The notes: a model not told the origin generated them from the letters alone. 64,000 bases of DNA from an uncultured Chloroflexales bacterium (GCA_937902315.1 CALGUG010000039.1:62001-126000), one strand, 5' to 3'; counted from the stretch's first letter, positions 41,466 through 50,466 are shown. Numbers and translations: made by a program.

Positions 41466-42479
41466 TTATTCGGTTAGCTTAATGCTTAGCTTGTCGTAGC
41501 CGCCAGCGATTACAAGTGGTTGATAGTTTAAGGTTAGTCCTCTTGCCTTTTTAGGCACTTCAAAAGCGATGATTCCATTCACAAACTCATCTTTGGCTAT
41601 ATCTCCCGAACTCAAGCCACGCGATCCAGTGTAAATCGTCGTATTGTATTCAAATCCATCGCTATCTTTGAGTGAAAAGTAGAGAGGGTTATAGGGTGCA
41701 GAGGAACGACCATAATTATCGATTCGAACACCAACCAATAAAAAGGTGGAGCCATTACTTGCTCGCATATATCCAACTTTATCTTGAAAGTCCATGCTCC
41801 AAACCTGTAAGTAGATCGTGTCGTCATGGTCGTGGGGAATAAATGTCTCTTCATCTGATACGATCGGTAAGCTATCGATATCGCTCTCAGGAGCAATCTC
41901 TAACAATGAAGCGCTAAGCCAACCCTCTAACCCTTGATTAGAATTGATTACAAACCAATCCTTCGCTTCATTACGCCCTTTGATAGTTACACCAGAATCT
42001 TCAAAAAGACGACCGATCACTGGCTCGTCATCGCCTGCTTTGGGCTGGGCACGCAGATTAGCTGTTCGCAATACTCTTGCAAGGACCTTAGGAACAGGTG
42101 TGGGACTAGGTTCTGGGCTAGCTGTTGGCGAGTTACTATTCTGTGATGATAGAGCCGCTTGTCCGTTGCTTGAAGTACTTGAAGTGTTCTTAGCACTATC
42201 TGACGAGTTTGTGTTGGCACGAATAATGAACGCAAGCATCAGAAAACCGCATAAATACAGGATAAAACGCTTCTTGTTTCGCTTTTCAGGTTTTTGCTGG
42301 GCCTGAACAGATGTAGCTGGCGGTACTTGATTAGATAATACCTGGGTCGGCATGGTATTAGCTTGGCCCGGATACGGATTCTGTGCTTGGTTTGGTTGAG
42401 AAAGTACTGTACCGCACTGCTTGCAAAAACGTTCATTATCGACATAGCGGCTTCCGCAGGTTGGGCAAAACACTTCCAT
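41466..42479 (-). CDS. Zinc-ribbon / SH3 / DUF4352-like membrane-anchored protein
   Basis: A 337-aa protein with a modular layout. Residues 1-25 form a zinc ribbon (CPTCG ... CKQCG), followed by a polar linker and one membrane helix at about 71-87 (FILYLCGFLMLAFII). A Ser/Pro/Thr-rich linker follows. About 135-195 is a bacterial SH3 domain (LRTANLRAQPKAGDDEPVIGRL, GWLSASLLE). About 225-335 is a Telokin-like DUF4352-type beta domain. The zinc ribbon should be cytoplasmic and the SH3/DUF4352 part outside. ATG 42479 has GGAGG 10 nt upstream; a TTG at 42488 overlaps it poorly. Role unknown, perhaps envelope sensing. Confidence 0.78.
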   Translation of the reverse strand: MEVFCPTCGSRYVDNERFCKQCGTVLSQPNQAQNPYPGQANTMPTQVLSNQVPPATSVQAQQKPEKRNKKRFILYLCGFLMLAFIIRANTNSSDSAKNTSSTSSNGQAALSSQNSNSPTASPEPSPTPVPKVLARVLRTANLRAQPKAGDDEPVIGRLFEDSGVTIKGRNEAKDWFVINSNQGLEGWLSASLLEIAPESDIDSLPIVSDEETFIPHDHDDTIYLQVWSMDFQDKVGYMRASNGSTFLLVGVRIDNYGRSSAPYNPLYFSLKDSDGFEYNTTIYTGSRGLSSGDIAKDEFVNGIIAFEVPKKARGLTLNYQPLVIAGGYDKLSIKLTE

Positions 42480-42613
42480 GAGTTTCAATCCTCCAGTTTA
42501 GACTAGTCACTCGGAGATCTTCTACAAATCTTCCTCCTTCCTTATTAGTTCCAATTCATTTCAAAAAAGAAACTCTGCTAGTCTATTTGTTATAAGCAGA
42601 TTTTATATTGACC

Positions 42614-42643
42614 ATATGACTTTAATAGTTGTAAAAGTCATAT
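42614..42643. repeat. ATATGACTTT palindrome
   Basis: ATATGACTTT (42614-42623) and its exact complement AAAGTCATAT (42634-42643) are separated by 10 nt. Single or paired copies of the same motif occur in several other gaps. Otherwise 42480-42801 is AT-rich and holds only the start region of the next gene (GGAGG before 42802). Confidence 0.6.
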
Positions 42644-42801
42644 AAACAATCCCATTTTAAGGCTGATTGAGAAACCGTAGTGAATGCTATAGGATTTTAA
42701 TCACAATCGTTTGTTGTAAATGTTTTTTAGCCAAAAATCTGCGTTTAAACCTCTAGTATGGTACGCTGTAGTTGGTACCGTCTTGTAGTGGAGGACTATC
42801 T

Positions 42802-45036
42802 ATGCAACGCCGCCCATGGTTGACGGCCTTTACTCTGCTTTTGCTCATGCTCGTGCTTGCGGCCAGCCTACCAGTGGCGCCAGTCCAAGCCCAATCCAGT
42901 GTTGTGCGCATCCATCCTAATGGAAAGCATTTTATTGATCCTTCAGGACGACCTTTTTTCGCTTTAGGCTACAACTATGAAGGCCCTTTTGACCGTGCTT
43001 GGCGTATGTGGGAGCAGTTCGATCTCAGCTTGATCAACCGCGATCTTGATCGAGCGCGAGCTGGCGGTGCTAACACCGTGCGCCTATTTGTGCAAAACCC
43101 GCTGCCGGGCGAGATTATGGCGGGCGATTTCAGTAAGCTCGATGCCGTGATCAACAGCGCGGCCCAGCGCGGGATTTATGTGCTCTTGACCTTTAACGAT
43201 AGTGGTGACCGCGACCTTGCGCGCGTGATCGAGGTCAATCGCCGGATCGCCGAGCGCTATCGCGGCAATCCAGCGATTTTGGCCTATGATCTGCGCAACG
43301 AGCCGCAGTTCTTCACCTTGGCGACCACCAACTACCCAAGCGGCGTCGGCGTGCCGCTCCAAGGCACCGAGCTGATCGCCATCTACGGCGAGCGAGTCCC
43401 CCGCGAGGCCATTCCGGGTTGGCGCACAAGCACCAGCGATGGGCGCAGTCTCCAGAGCAGCTGGAGCGACGAGCAAGCCTACGCCTATGCCAACAACGTG
43501 GCCTACTTCCGCGAGTTTGTGGCTGCCTCCGAGCAGTGGACTGTAGCGGCGCCCGGGCGTAACATCATGGACTTCCCCGACTCGCCTGAAGCGCAAGCCT
43601 GGGCGCCCTTCTGGGCCGCTGTGAACGGCACCCTCGCGACGTGGATCGGCCTGCAGCGCGACGCCATTCGCAGCGCCGACGCCGAGCATCTGATTACGGT
43701 CGGCTGGAGCAACCTACTCTTTTCGCGCCTGCCCGCCAACGGCGCCCTGCTCGACTTCCACTCGCTGCACCGCTTCCCCAACCCCACTGTAAGCAGCGTC
43801 ACTCAGATCTTGCAGTTCGGCGATGTGCTGCGGCGGCTCTTCCCCAATCAGCCGTTGCTGCTCGAAGAGATCGGCTATTCGACCGCCGACGCCCATGCCG
43901 ATGTGACCGGCATGCTCGAGATGGCGGTGACCTTGGGCGCCTACAGCCGAGGCTACGCGGGCTTTTTGAAGTGGATGCTGACCGATCTACCGCCCGTGGG
44001 TAATCCGCGCGAAGACAACTACGGCGCCCTGCGCATCGACGGCAGCGCCAAACCGATCTGGCACACCTTTGGGGCCTTCGCGACCTATCTGGCCAACACG
44101 GCGGCTGAGCCGGGCGGCGAGCTAGCGCTCGGCGGCGGCCCGAGCTACACCTTTGTGGGCAACGACATCGTCTATAGCGCTGGAGTGACGGGGAATGTGG
44201 CGGGTCTGGCCTATCAGCTCGAATATCAGGGTCAGGTGCTTTTGCGCAAGCGGGGCGAGATCTACTTTTTGAGCACGCAGAACGGCCAGATTGCACTTGA
44301 CATAAAAACATTGATGCCGACTTGGAACGGCGGCGAGTATCGCATCGAGCAGCGCGAGGGCGACGGTTGGGCGACCGTCTTCGCTGGCAATCAAGCTCAG
44401 GCGACCGTTGGGATCGGCTCGCTGCGGCCCTATCGCGTGGTGATTCCGCGCTATAGCGATCCGGTCGGCCCCAAAGATGGCTGCCTCTTCTTCCCAGAGA
44501 CGGGCCACAATCTGTGCGGCGCCTTCTTGAGCTACTGGCAGCAGCACGGCGGCCTAGCGATTTTCGGCTATCCCTTGACCGAGGAGTTCAGCGAGGTCAG
44601 CAAACAAGACGGCAAGAGCTACACGGTGCAATACTTCGAGCGTAACCGCTTCGAGTATCACCCCGAGAACGCGGGCACGCCCTACGAGGTGCTGCTTGGC
44701 CTCTTGGGCAGCGATCTGACGGCTCATCGTCGTGCGGAAGGACCCATGCAACCGGTGCCCAACCCCAACGATGGGCGCGCTTACGCCCCCGAAACGGGCC
44801 ACACTTTGGGCGGCGCCTTCTTGCGCTATTGGCAAAACAACGGCGGCCTGGCGGTCTTCGGCTACCCGATCAGCGAGGAGTTTCAGGAATACAACCCCGC
44901 CGACGGCAAGGTCTACACCGTTCAATACTTCGAGCGCAACCGCTTCGAGTACCACCCCGAGTATGCGGGCACGCCCTACGAAGTGCTGCTCGGTCTCTTG
45001 GGCAACCAAACCATCGACGGCTACGGCTGGCGCTAG
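42802..45036 (+). CDS. Secreted GH5-like glycoside hydrolase with two LGFP-like C-terminal repeats
   Basis: Secreted clan-A hydrolase (744 aa). Residues 1-31 are a signal peptide ending VQAQS. About 35-430 is a GH5-type TIM barrel with acid/base Glu167 (DLRNEPQF) and nucleophile Glu356 (LLLEEIGYS), as in beta-mannanases and related enzymes. After a small beta domain, two copies of a roughly 80-residue repeat occupy about 556-640 and 655-740 (FPETGHNLCGAFLSYWQQHGG, FGYPLTEEF, VQYFERNRFEYHPENAGTPYEV). Such LGFP-like units occur in surface proteins and may bind the cell wall or glycans. I chose ATG 42802, 8 nt after GGAGG. The start given by the longest frame, 42772, lacks a binding site. Confidence 0.86.
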   Translation: MQRRPWLTAFTLLLLMLVLAASLPVAPVQAQSSVVRIHPNGKHFIDPSGRPFFALGYNYEGPFDRAWRMWEQFDLSLINRDLDRARAGGANTVRLFVQNPLPGEIMAGDFSKLDAVINSAAQRGIYVLLTFNDSGDRDLARVIEVNRRIAERYRGNPAILAYDLRNEPQFFTLATTNYPSGVGVPLQGTELIAIYGERVPREAIPGWRTSTSDGRSLQSSWSDEQAYAYANNVAYFREFVAASEQWTVAAPGRNIMDFPDSPEAQAWAPFWAAVNGTLATWIGLQRDAIRSADAEHLITVGWSNLLFSRLPANGALLDFHSLHRFPNPTVSSVTQILQFGDVLRRLFPNQPLLLEEIGYSTADAHADVTGMLEMAVTLGAYSRGYAGFLKWMLTDLPPVGNPREDNYGALRIDGSAKPIWHTFGAFATYLANTAAEPGGELALGGGPSYTFVGNDIVYSAGVTGNVAGLAYQLEYQGQVLLRKRGEIYFLSTQNGQIALDIKTLMPTWNGGEYRIEQREGDGWATVFAGNQAQATVGIGSLRPYRVVIPRYSDPVGPKDGCLFFPETGHNLCGAFLSYWQQHGGLAIFGYPLTEEFSEVSKQDGKSYTVQYFERNRFEYHPENAGTPYEVLLGLLGSDLTAHRRAEGPMQPVPNPNDGRAYAPETGHTLGGAFLRYWQNNGGLAVFGYPISEEFQEYNPADGKVYTVQYFERNRFEYHPEYAGTPYEVLLGLLGNQTIDGYGWR
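44478..45015 (+). repeat. Internal duplication in the GH5-like gene
   Basis: Two direct repeats of about 240 bp (near 44480-44710 and 44780-45010) share long identical stretches such as CAATACTTCGAGCG, encoding the two LGFP-like units. Confidence 0.75.
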
Positions 45037-45149
45037 CATCTAAACAGGGCGCCCCAACTTCCCTTGGGCTTATTCCGTACACGGAGTAGGCCCATTTTCA
45101 CAGCCATCCGAACTTTGCATAACACTATCGATAGCATCTTTTTGGCGAA

Positions 45150-45260
45150 TGCGCTTCAAGCTCCCATTCGGCTTCTAGCGCGTCCGCCTACGGCTATCAA
45201 AGCGGCTGGCCCACCCTCATCCCCGGCCCTTCTCCCGCCAGAAGCGGGAGAAGGGAGCTT
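45150..45260 (+). repeat. Dispersed repeat, forward copy, plus CTTCTCCCGC hairpin
   Basis: The forward core is at 45179-45199. It is followed by CCCTTCTCCCGC (45227-45238) pairing with GCGGGAGAAGGG (45244-45255), a 12-bp perfect stem. The hairpin type recurs at 62405-62433. It lies between convergent genes. Confidence 0.7.
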
Positions 45261-45296
45261 GAACGCGCTGCCCAGCATCACCGTACAAGGCAACTT

Positions 45297-46013
45297 TCAG
45301 CCCAAAAAGTAGACGATCAGCGGGATCAGCACCGCCGAGAGCGAGCCGTTCAGCGCCATCGCCAGGCCGCTGAATGCGCCCGCCTCTTGGCTGATCTGCA
45401 GCATACGTGCCGTTCCGATGCCATGCAGGCTGAGGCCGACCGCGAAGCCGCGCACGCGCAGATCGTGGACGCGGAAAAAGTCGAGCAGGGGCGCTGCGAT
45501 CAATGTGCCGACCATGCCGGTCAGCAACACAAACACGGCGGCCAGCGCTGGCAGGCCGTTGATCTGCTCGGCGATGCCCATAGCGATCGGTGTGGTCACC
45601 GACTTGGGCAAGAGCGAGAGCTGCATAGCTTGGCTGAGCTTAGTGAGGTGCCCGAGGGCGTAGACGCTCGAGATCGCGATCAGCGAGCCGATCGGCAGGC
45701 AGACCAGCAGCGGCACAAGCATCTGTTTGAGCTTGGTGACGTTGCGATACATCGGAATCGCCAGCGCGACGGTGGCCGGGCCGAGCAAAAATTGTAGCAT
45801 GCCCGCTTGGGCGATATAGGTTTCGTAGGGAGTATCTGTTATCAGCAGCACAGCGACCAGAATCATAGTTGTGGCCAAGAAGGGGTTCAAGACCGGCCAG
45901 TCGGGCAGGCGTTTTATAACCCAAGCGCTCGCTTGGTAGGTGAGCAGAGTCAGGGTGAGCCAGAAGAGCGGCGTTTCGCGTAAGTATCCCCAGAGATCGA
46001 TCAGGTTATTCAT
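45297..46013 (-). CDS. lrgB: LrgB/CidB family membrane protein
   Basis: A 238-aa membrane protein of the LrgB/CidB family, linked in other bacteria to control of murein hydrolase activity, programmed lysis or pyruvate/glycolate export. About eight hydrophobic segments are seen. LPKSVTTPIAMGIAEQINGLPALAA and GLSLHGIGTARMLQISQEAGAFSGLAMALNG are diagnostic. ATG 46013 was chosen over the frame start at 46091 because it overlaps the end of lrgA by 8 nt, typical of this pair. Confidence 0.93.
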   Translation of the reverse strand: MNNLIDLWGYLRETPLFWLTLTLLTYQASAWVIKRLPDWPVLNPFLATTMILVAVLLITDTPYETYIAQAGMLQFLLGPATVALAIPMYRNVTKLKQMLVPLLVCLPIGSLIAISSVYALGHLTKLSQAMQLSLLPKSVTTPIAMGIAEQINGLPALAAVFVLLTGMVGTLIAAPLLDFFRVHDLRVRGFAVGLSLHGIGTARMLQISQEAGAFSGLAMALNGSLSAVLIPLIVYFLG

Positions 46014-46383
46014 GAGCTTCCTCGCGGCGTTTGTGGCTGAGCAGAACGGGCAGCCGCTGCAGGAATTGCAGGGTGAGAGCGGTGCCGACAATGGTTATGG
46101 CGGTGCTCAAAATCAAGACGATTGCGATTCCAAGCCAGTGTTCGCGCAACTGATCGATATAAAGGATCAAGCCAACACCTGCTGGCACAAACAAAAGGGT
46201 GAGGTTATCGAGCAGGCCGCTGGAAGCTCGCTCAAGCCCTTCAGAGAGCTGGCCGCGCAGACTTAACCAAGCAAAGAGCAAGAGCATCCCGATAACAGGG
46301 CCGGGTATAGGTAGTCCAAACAGGTGAGAGATCGTTTCTCCCAAGAGTTGGAAACAGAAGATCAAGGTAAGTGCACCAATCAT
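46006..46383 (-). CDS. lrgA: LrgA/CidA family holin-like protein
   Basis: A 125-aa protein with four hydrophobic segments, the CidA/LrgA partner of LrgB. FGLPIPGPVIGMLLLF and LLFVPAGVGLI are the family signatures. Of two nearby ATGs (46389 and 46383) the inner one has AGAGG at 6 nt spacing. It is the first gene of the lrgAB operon. The partner proteins act together in the cytoplasmic membrane. Confidence 0.92.
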   Translation of the reverse strand: MIGALTLIFCFQLLGETISHLFGLPIPGPVIGMLLLFAWLSLRGQLSEGLERASSGLLDNLTLLFVPAGVGLILYIDQLREHWLGIAIVLILSTAITIVGTALTLQFLQRLPVLLSHKRREEAHE

Positions 46384-46565
46384 TTCCATCCTCTAAGGCA
46401 TACAAAAAACGGTTCCCCAGCGGTGCAGAATTGCTGCCAAGCCGCTTCATCGAATGACGAGAGCGCTTGTACTGCAAGCTCTACTGCGCTGTGGAACCGT
46501 AACGCTCGTAGTGAATTTGTTCACTATCTTTTAGTATACCAGCGAATGCGATTGTGTGCAGGGCT

Positions 46566-47321
46566 CTAATGTAACCAATCTACTAACAGGTTGCTGACCG
46601 TTTCGCTATGAGTCTGTAACAGGCGGTGTTCGGCACCGTTGATCATCTGCAAGCGACAATTGGGCATATTGGTTGCCAGCATGCTGGCATGGTGCGGGCG
46701 AATAAAATTATCTTGATCGCCGTGAATGATTAAGGTGGGGGTCTCGATCTTGGCTTGAAGTGGGCGGCTATCGAATTTAAGCAGCAGGCGAGCCGCCGCT
46801 GCATTGCCGACCTCGGGTGTAGCGCTGGCTGCATTGAGGCCGCCGGTTAAGCGCTCGGCCAGCTTGGTGCCCAAAAGGCGCTGGAGGCTGGGCAAAAGGG
46901 CCATGGCGACGCTCTGGCGCAGCGAACGGCTCGGATAGGCCGGGGTGGCGACCAGCGCCATGCGATGAATACGCTGAGGTGCATAAGCCGCCAACTGCTG
47001 GGCAACTAAACCGCCGTGCCCAAAACCGAGCACATGACAGCGCCGAATGCCGAGCACATCGAAGAGCGCGGGCAGATCGGCGGCCATTTCAAGCACGCTT
47101 TTGGGGTTGCCAAGCAAGCAGCTGCGGCCGAAACCGCGCAGATCAGGTACGATCAGATGAAAATGAGCGGCCAGTGCCGGAATAATCGGTGCAAAAACCG
47201 AGCCAGCCGATCCGATGCCGTGGATGAGCAGCAGTGGGGTGCCCCAGCCGTAGGTGGCGCAGGACAGCGCACTTGAACGGCGCAACGCGGGGCTGCGCAC
47301 AGCAAAAGTGGTCATAGACAT
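46566..47321 (-). CDS. Alpha/beta hydrolase fold protein with replaced nucleophile
   Basis: A 251-aa single-domain alpha/beta hydrolase fold. LLLIHGIGSAGSVF is the oxyanion-hole HG motif. DLRGFGRS follows, then the nucleophile-elbow position reads LGFGHGG instead of the usual LGxSxGG, so the catalytic Ser is Gly. The acid (HGDQD) and His (GAEHRLL) regions are present. It is probably either inactive as an esterase or uses a different chemistry. It is transcribed alone, downstream of a structured-RNA-like region with a terminator. Confidence 0.82.
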   Translation of the reverse strand: MSMTTFAVRSPALRRSSALSCATYGWGTPLLLIHGIGSAGSVFAPIIPALAAHFHLIVPDLRGFGRSCLLGNPKSVLEMAADLPALFDVLGIRRCHVLGFGHGGLVAQQLAAYAPQRIHRMALVATPAYPSRSLRQSVAMALLPSLQRLLGTKLAERLTGGLNAASATPEVGNAAAARLLLKFDSRPLQAKIETPTLIIHGDQDNFIRPHHASMLATNMPNCRLQMINGAEHRLLQTHSETVSNLLVDWLH

Positions 47322-47384
47322 CCTCCAAAGTCGTGTCGATTACCGACTCTGGTAGGTGTTTGGTCTATTCGGAATGGGGGGAAG

Positions 47385-47410
47385 AAAAAACCCACACCTA
47401 GCGGCGTGGG
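47385..47410 (-). terminator. Intrinsic terminator of the candidate RNA
   Basis: An 8-bp stem (one G-U pair) with a 4-nt loop and a TTTTTT tract on the minus strand. Confidence 0.65.
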
Positions 47411-47500
47411 GGACGAAGCACAACGACCCGGCGCTACATGCGAAGCAGCGTATCGGTCGCTAAGCTGGGGCCTCCACGACGCATGAACCTCACACGTCTA
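47385..47500 (-). ncRNA. Candidate small structured RNA with terminator
   Basis: Read on the minus strand: a 9-bp hairpin GACGTGTGA-ggt-TCATGCGTC (47498-47478, two wobbles). A longer stem AGCGACC/GGTCGTT (47461-47455 and 47428-47422) then encloses an inner hairpin CGCTGC/GTAGCG. Last comes CCCACGCC-gcta-GGTGTGGG (47410-47391) followed by six T. It lies 64 bp upstream of the hydrolase gene. It could be an independent sRNA or a terminated leader. I do not recognise a known family. Confidence 0.45.
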
Positions 47501-47924
47501 CCAGAGCCGCAGGGTTGTTCTGAATGGCTTGCGTCCATACTTCCTCAGGAATGGCTTTTTCGGGCAAGTTGCATATGAGCGACCTTGGTCTGTATGCAAC
47601 CTTGAAGCGCCCAAACGATCCGATCGATTGGGGAAACGTGTTTCCGTGCGCTTCGTGCCATCAAAAAAGCGAGACTTAACGTTGAAATTTGCTTTCAACA
47701 AGGGGAGTATACAACTTTCAGCCCCATTGGTCAAGTAAAAATAGGATGACAACTTTGTTTGTCTATATGACCGTAACAATACAAAAAGTCACAAAACTCA
47801 CTCACCACACTACTTTGAACAGCGAAACGCAGCGAGCCAAGCTGCTTGGTGCAAGCACCGGAAAGCTTGCTTCGACAGCAGTGTGAGCATAGATCTGGGT
47901 GTACCCTTCCATGCTCTGACGGAG

Positions 47925-48195
47925 AAGTATCTCCCTGCCATGCGGTCTCAACCGCGTCTGCCTACGGCTATCAAATGCTTTTCCTCCCAGACGGATCGTA
48001 CCCTTCGACAGGCTCAGGGTACGATTACTCGCTCTACCTTCGACAAGCCACACTGCCAAAATTCTCTAAAACCTTCTAGCCACGAAGCTGCTGGAAGCTT
48101 GTATCAGTTAATTACTTTCTCTTTGACCTTCGGCAGAGTGGAACTTGACCATTTTTGCGTTACAAGAACGCAACTCTGTAAGCGAATTTGATGTT
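47925..48195. repeat. Dispersed repeat, forward copy with second motif and terminal repeat
   Basis: The forward core at 47951-47974 reads CGTCTGCC instead of CGTCCGCC. A CCTTCGACAGGCTCAGGGTACG-type motif follows at 48003-48024. The second motif is at 48125-48144 and TAAGCGAATTTGATG at about 48179-48193 resembles the terminal repeat. No gene is seen in 47500-48586; short frames here are repeat translations. Confidence 0.65.
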
Positions 48196-48339
48196 AGAGG
48201 GCAGGAAACAAGTATGTTGTGGTATTGAGAGATGTGCTTGCGTGCGCGGCAATCGCTGGCAGGTCAGTCACTGCGTTTCATTGAGTGGCGAAGAGTGCGT
48301 TGTAAGCGCTGCGTGGGCGCTGTACACGCTTTGGCGAAG

Positions 48340-48432
48340 GCCGATGGTCCGAATGGGAGGGAGCCATGCTGGTAGCCGAAGGCGGACGCGCTAAGAAGCC
48401 GCATGGGAGCTAAGGAGCTCGCCGCCTTAGTA
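48340..48432 (-). repeat. Dispersed repeat, reverse copy
   Basis: The reverse core is at 48371-48392 (GGTAGCCGAAGGCGGACGCG), with GCATGGGAGCTAAGGAG and CGCCGCC downstream. It faces the forward copy at 47.96 kb. Confidence 0.7.
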
Positions 48433-48475
48433 AGAAGATCGAGCAGTATGCGCTATGGGGGCTGTGGCCGCTTCC

Positions 48476-48504
48476 TTGCCGTAAGCCAACCTTTTCGCTA
48501 TACT
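48476..48504 (+). promoter_or_regulatory. Promoter of the envelope operon
   Basis: TTGCCG (48476-48481), a 17-bp spacer, and TATACT (48499-48504), upstream of the PIG-L gene. Confidence 0.65.
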
Positions 48505-48586
48505 AGCCCAACGGTTTCACCCTCCAGTGATATTATCGGTTATTATTCCTTGAGCGTGATTCTCCCTATACAGTTAGAGAAGAGTT

Positions 48587-49387
48587 ATGGCGAAACAAAT
48601 TCAAGCTTGGCGCGAACTGTCAGGCCATTACCGACATATTTACCTTGCGCCGCATATGGACGATGCCGCGCTTTCGTGCGGTGGCGCGATCATACAGCAC
48701 GTGCAGGCTGACGAACCAGTTTTGGTTGTAACCGCCTGTGCGGGCAGCCCCGATCCGGCCGGCCCCTTTAACGCCTTGGCGGAAGAGATGCACACCGAGT
48801 ACGGCGTGACGGGCGGCGAAGCGGTCGCTCTGCGCCTCAAAGAGGACGAGGCTGCGATGCAAATGCTCGGGGCCGACTACCTCTGGCTCGACTACCTCGA
48901 CTGCATCTATCGCGTGCCCGACAAGTACTACTCCGACCCCACAATCTTCGGCCCCGTGGCCGACGGCGACCCGCTGGCGGCCGAGCTGTCCGCTCTGCTG
49001 GTTATCTTGGGCCAGCGCTGCCCCGATGCGACCATCTATGTGCCACTGGGGATCGGCCACCACGTCGATCATCAGGCTTCGTTCTTGGCGGGCTTGGCGG
49101 CGCATAACTACGATCTGCCGATCGTCTTCTATGAAGACTATCCCTATGTGCGCACGATGGGCGCTCTGGAAGCGCGTTTTGCCGAGATCAAGGTTAACCT
49201 AGAGCCTCAAGATATCGCGATCGACGAGACCTTCGAGCGCAAACTGGATGCGGTCGACTGTTACACTACCCAAGTGGTGCGCATCTTCGGCAGCTCGCAG
49301 GACATGCGCGATGGCACGCGCGAATTCGCGGCCAAGCGCGCCCCGAGCGGACACAAGTACGGAGAACGCCTATGGCGGCGCGTGTAA
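48587..49387 (+). CDS. PIG-L family deacetylase
   Basis: LmbE/PIG-L-type zinc-dependent N-acetylglucosaminyl deacetylase (266 aa). The metal-binding motif is APHMDDAAL (His23, Asp25, Asp26), with the third ligand region GIGHHVDHQ near residue 150. These enzymes remove acetyl from N-acetylglucosamine conjugates in thiol, lipid or glycan synthesis. It overlaps the FemAB-like gene by 16 nt and precedes murE, which suggests action on an envelope precursor or glycan. A close match to bacillithiol or mycothiol enzymes is not evident. Confidence 0.9.
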   Translation: MAKQIQAWRELSGHYRHIYLAPHMDDAALSCGGAIIQHVQADEPVLVVTACAGSPDPAGPFNALAEEMHTEYGVTGGEAVALRLKEDEAAMQMLGADYLWLDYLDCIYRVPDKYYSDPTIFGPVADGDPLAAELSALLVILGQRCPDATIYVPLGIGHHVDHQASFLAGLAAHNYDLPIVFYEDYPYVRTMGALEARFAEIKVNLEPQDIAIDETFERKLDAVDCYTTQVVRIFGSSQDMRDGTREFAAKRAPSGHKYGERLWRRV

Positions 49388-50445
49388 GCTCGGCTTTCGC
49401 GCTTGTTGAGCCCGATCAGAGCGAGTGGGATGCCTTCGTCGATAGGCATCCCCAAGGCAATCTGCTGCAGAACAGCGCTTGGGGCGAGTTGAAAGGCCAG
49501 TTCGGCTGGCAGGTGAAGCGGGTCGCTGTGCGCGATCAGAACGAACTGCGGGCTGGAGCACAGCTGCTGATTCGGCGCAAGTTCGGCCTCAGCATGGGCT
49601 ACGTCCCGCGCGGCCCACTCTTCTCGGGCGACAGTGAGATCGATACACTGCTGCTTCAGGCCCTCCACCGCAGCCTGCGCGGGGCGCGCTGCGTCTTTCT
49701 GCGCATCGAGCCCAATCTGCACGAAGGCGAGCAGGGTGATGAGCTACACACCTTTCTGCAGCAGCAGAACTGGCGCATCGCCGACACGATCCAGCCGCGC
49801 AGCACGATTGAACTTGACATAAGCAAAGAAGCTGATCAACTGTTCGCCGCCTTCAGCAAGGGCCATCGGGCCGATATCCGGCGCTCCGAGCGTCTGGGTG
49901 TGCAGGTACGGGTGGGCGAGAGCGAGGCCGATTTAGACACCTTTTACGCCGCGATGCAGGCGACCACCGACCGCAAAAGCGATTACGCCATTCACAGCCG
50001 CGACTACTACGCCCAAGCTTGGCGGATCTTCAAGGCCAGCGGGCGCGCTCAACTGCTGATCGCCGATTTCGAGGGCCAGGCGGTGGGAAGCTGTATGGTC
50101 TTTGCAGGCAAGCAATCGGGCTACTATCTGTACGGCGGCTCCAACCAGATCGGCCTCAAGAAGGGCGCCAACCACCTTTTGCAGTGGCACGCCCTGCAGT
50201 GGGCACAAGCCCAAGGCTGTTGCAGCTACGATTTTTGGGGCATTCCCGATGCCTTCGGCCGGGCGGCCTTCGTGACAGACGAAGCGCGGCGCGCCGAGCT
50301 AGAGGCCCAAGCCCAGCAAGACCCGCTTTTTGGCGTCTATCGCTTCAAAAAAGGCTTCGGAGGCCAAGTTGTGCGTTTTCTGCCTGCCTACGACTTCGTG
50401 TATCTTGCGCCCTTGTACGAGCTTTGGAAACGGCGGGCAGCTTGA
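49372..50445 (+). CDS. FemAB/FemX-like peptidoglycan aminoacyltransferase
   Basis: A 357-aa protein of the FemABX family, two GNAT-like domains that add amino acids from aminoacyl-tRNA to the peptidoglycan stem or lipid II. NLLQNSAWGELK, YVPRGPLF, TIELDISKEADQLFAAFSKGHRADIRRSERLGVQV and GSNQIGLKKGANHLLQWHALQWAQAQGCCSYDFWGIPD are characteristic. It overlaps the deacetylase gene and is followed 21 bp later by murE. Together they suggest synthesis of an interpeptide bridge or modified stem peptide. Confidence 0.9.
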   Translation: MAARVSSAFALVEPDQSEWDAFVDRHPQGNLLQNSAWGELKGQFGWQVKRVAVRDQNELRAGAQLLIRRKFGLSMGYVPRGPLFSGDSEIDTLLLQALHRSLRGARCVFLRIEPNLHEGEQGDELHTFLQQQNWRIADTIQPRSTIELDISKEADQLFAAFSKGHRADIRRSERLGVQVRVGESEADLDTFYAAMQATTDRKSDYAIHSRDYYAQAWRIFKASGRAQLLIADFEGQAVGSCMVFAGKQSGYYLYGGSNQIGLKKGANHLLQWHALQWAQAQGCCSYDFWGIPDAFGRAAFVTDEARRAELEAQAQQDPLFGVYRFKKGFGGQVVRFLPAYDFVYLAPLYELWKRRAA

Positions 50446-50466
50446 TCTTTGAACGATTGTGATGGT

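Noticed and set aside
47385..47520. Possible T-box, SRP RNA or 6S RNA
   Set aside because: The T-box antiterminator motif (GGGTGGNACCGCG), the SRP GGAAGG/AGCAGCC loop and the long 6S duplex with central bubble are all absent.
48188..48394. 68-codon frame upstream of the PIG-L gene
   Set aside because: It is partly composed of the reverse repeat copy, has no ribosome-binding site and matches no family.
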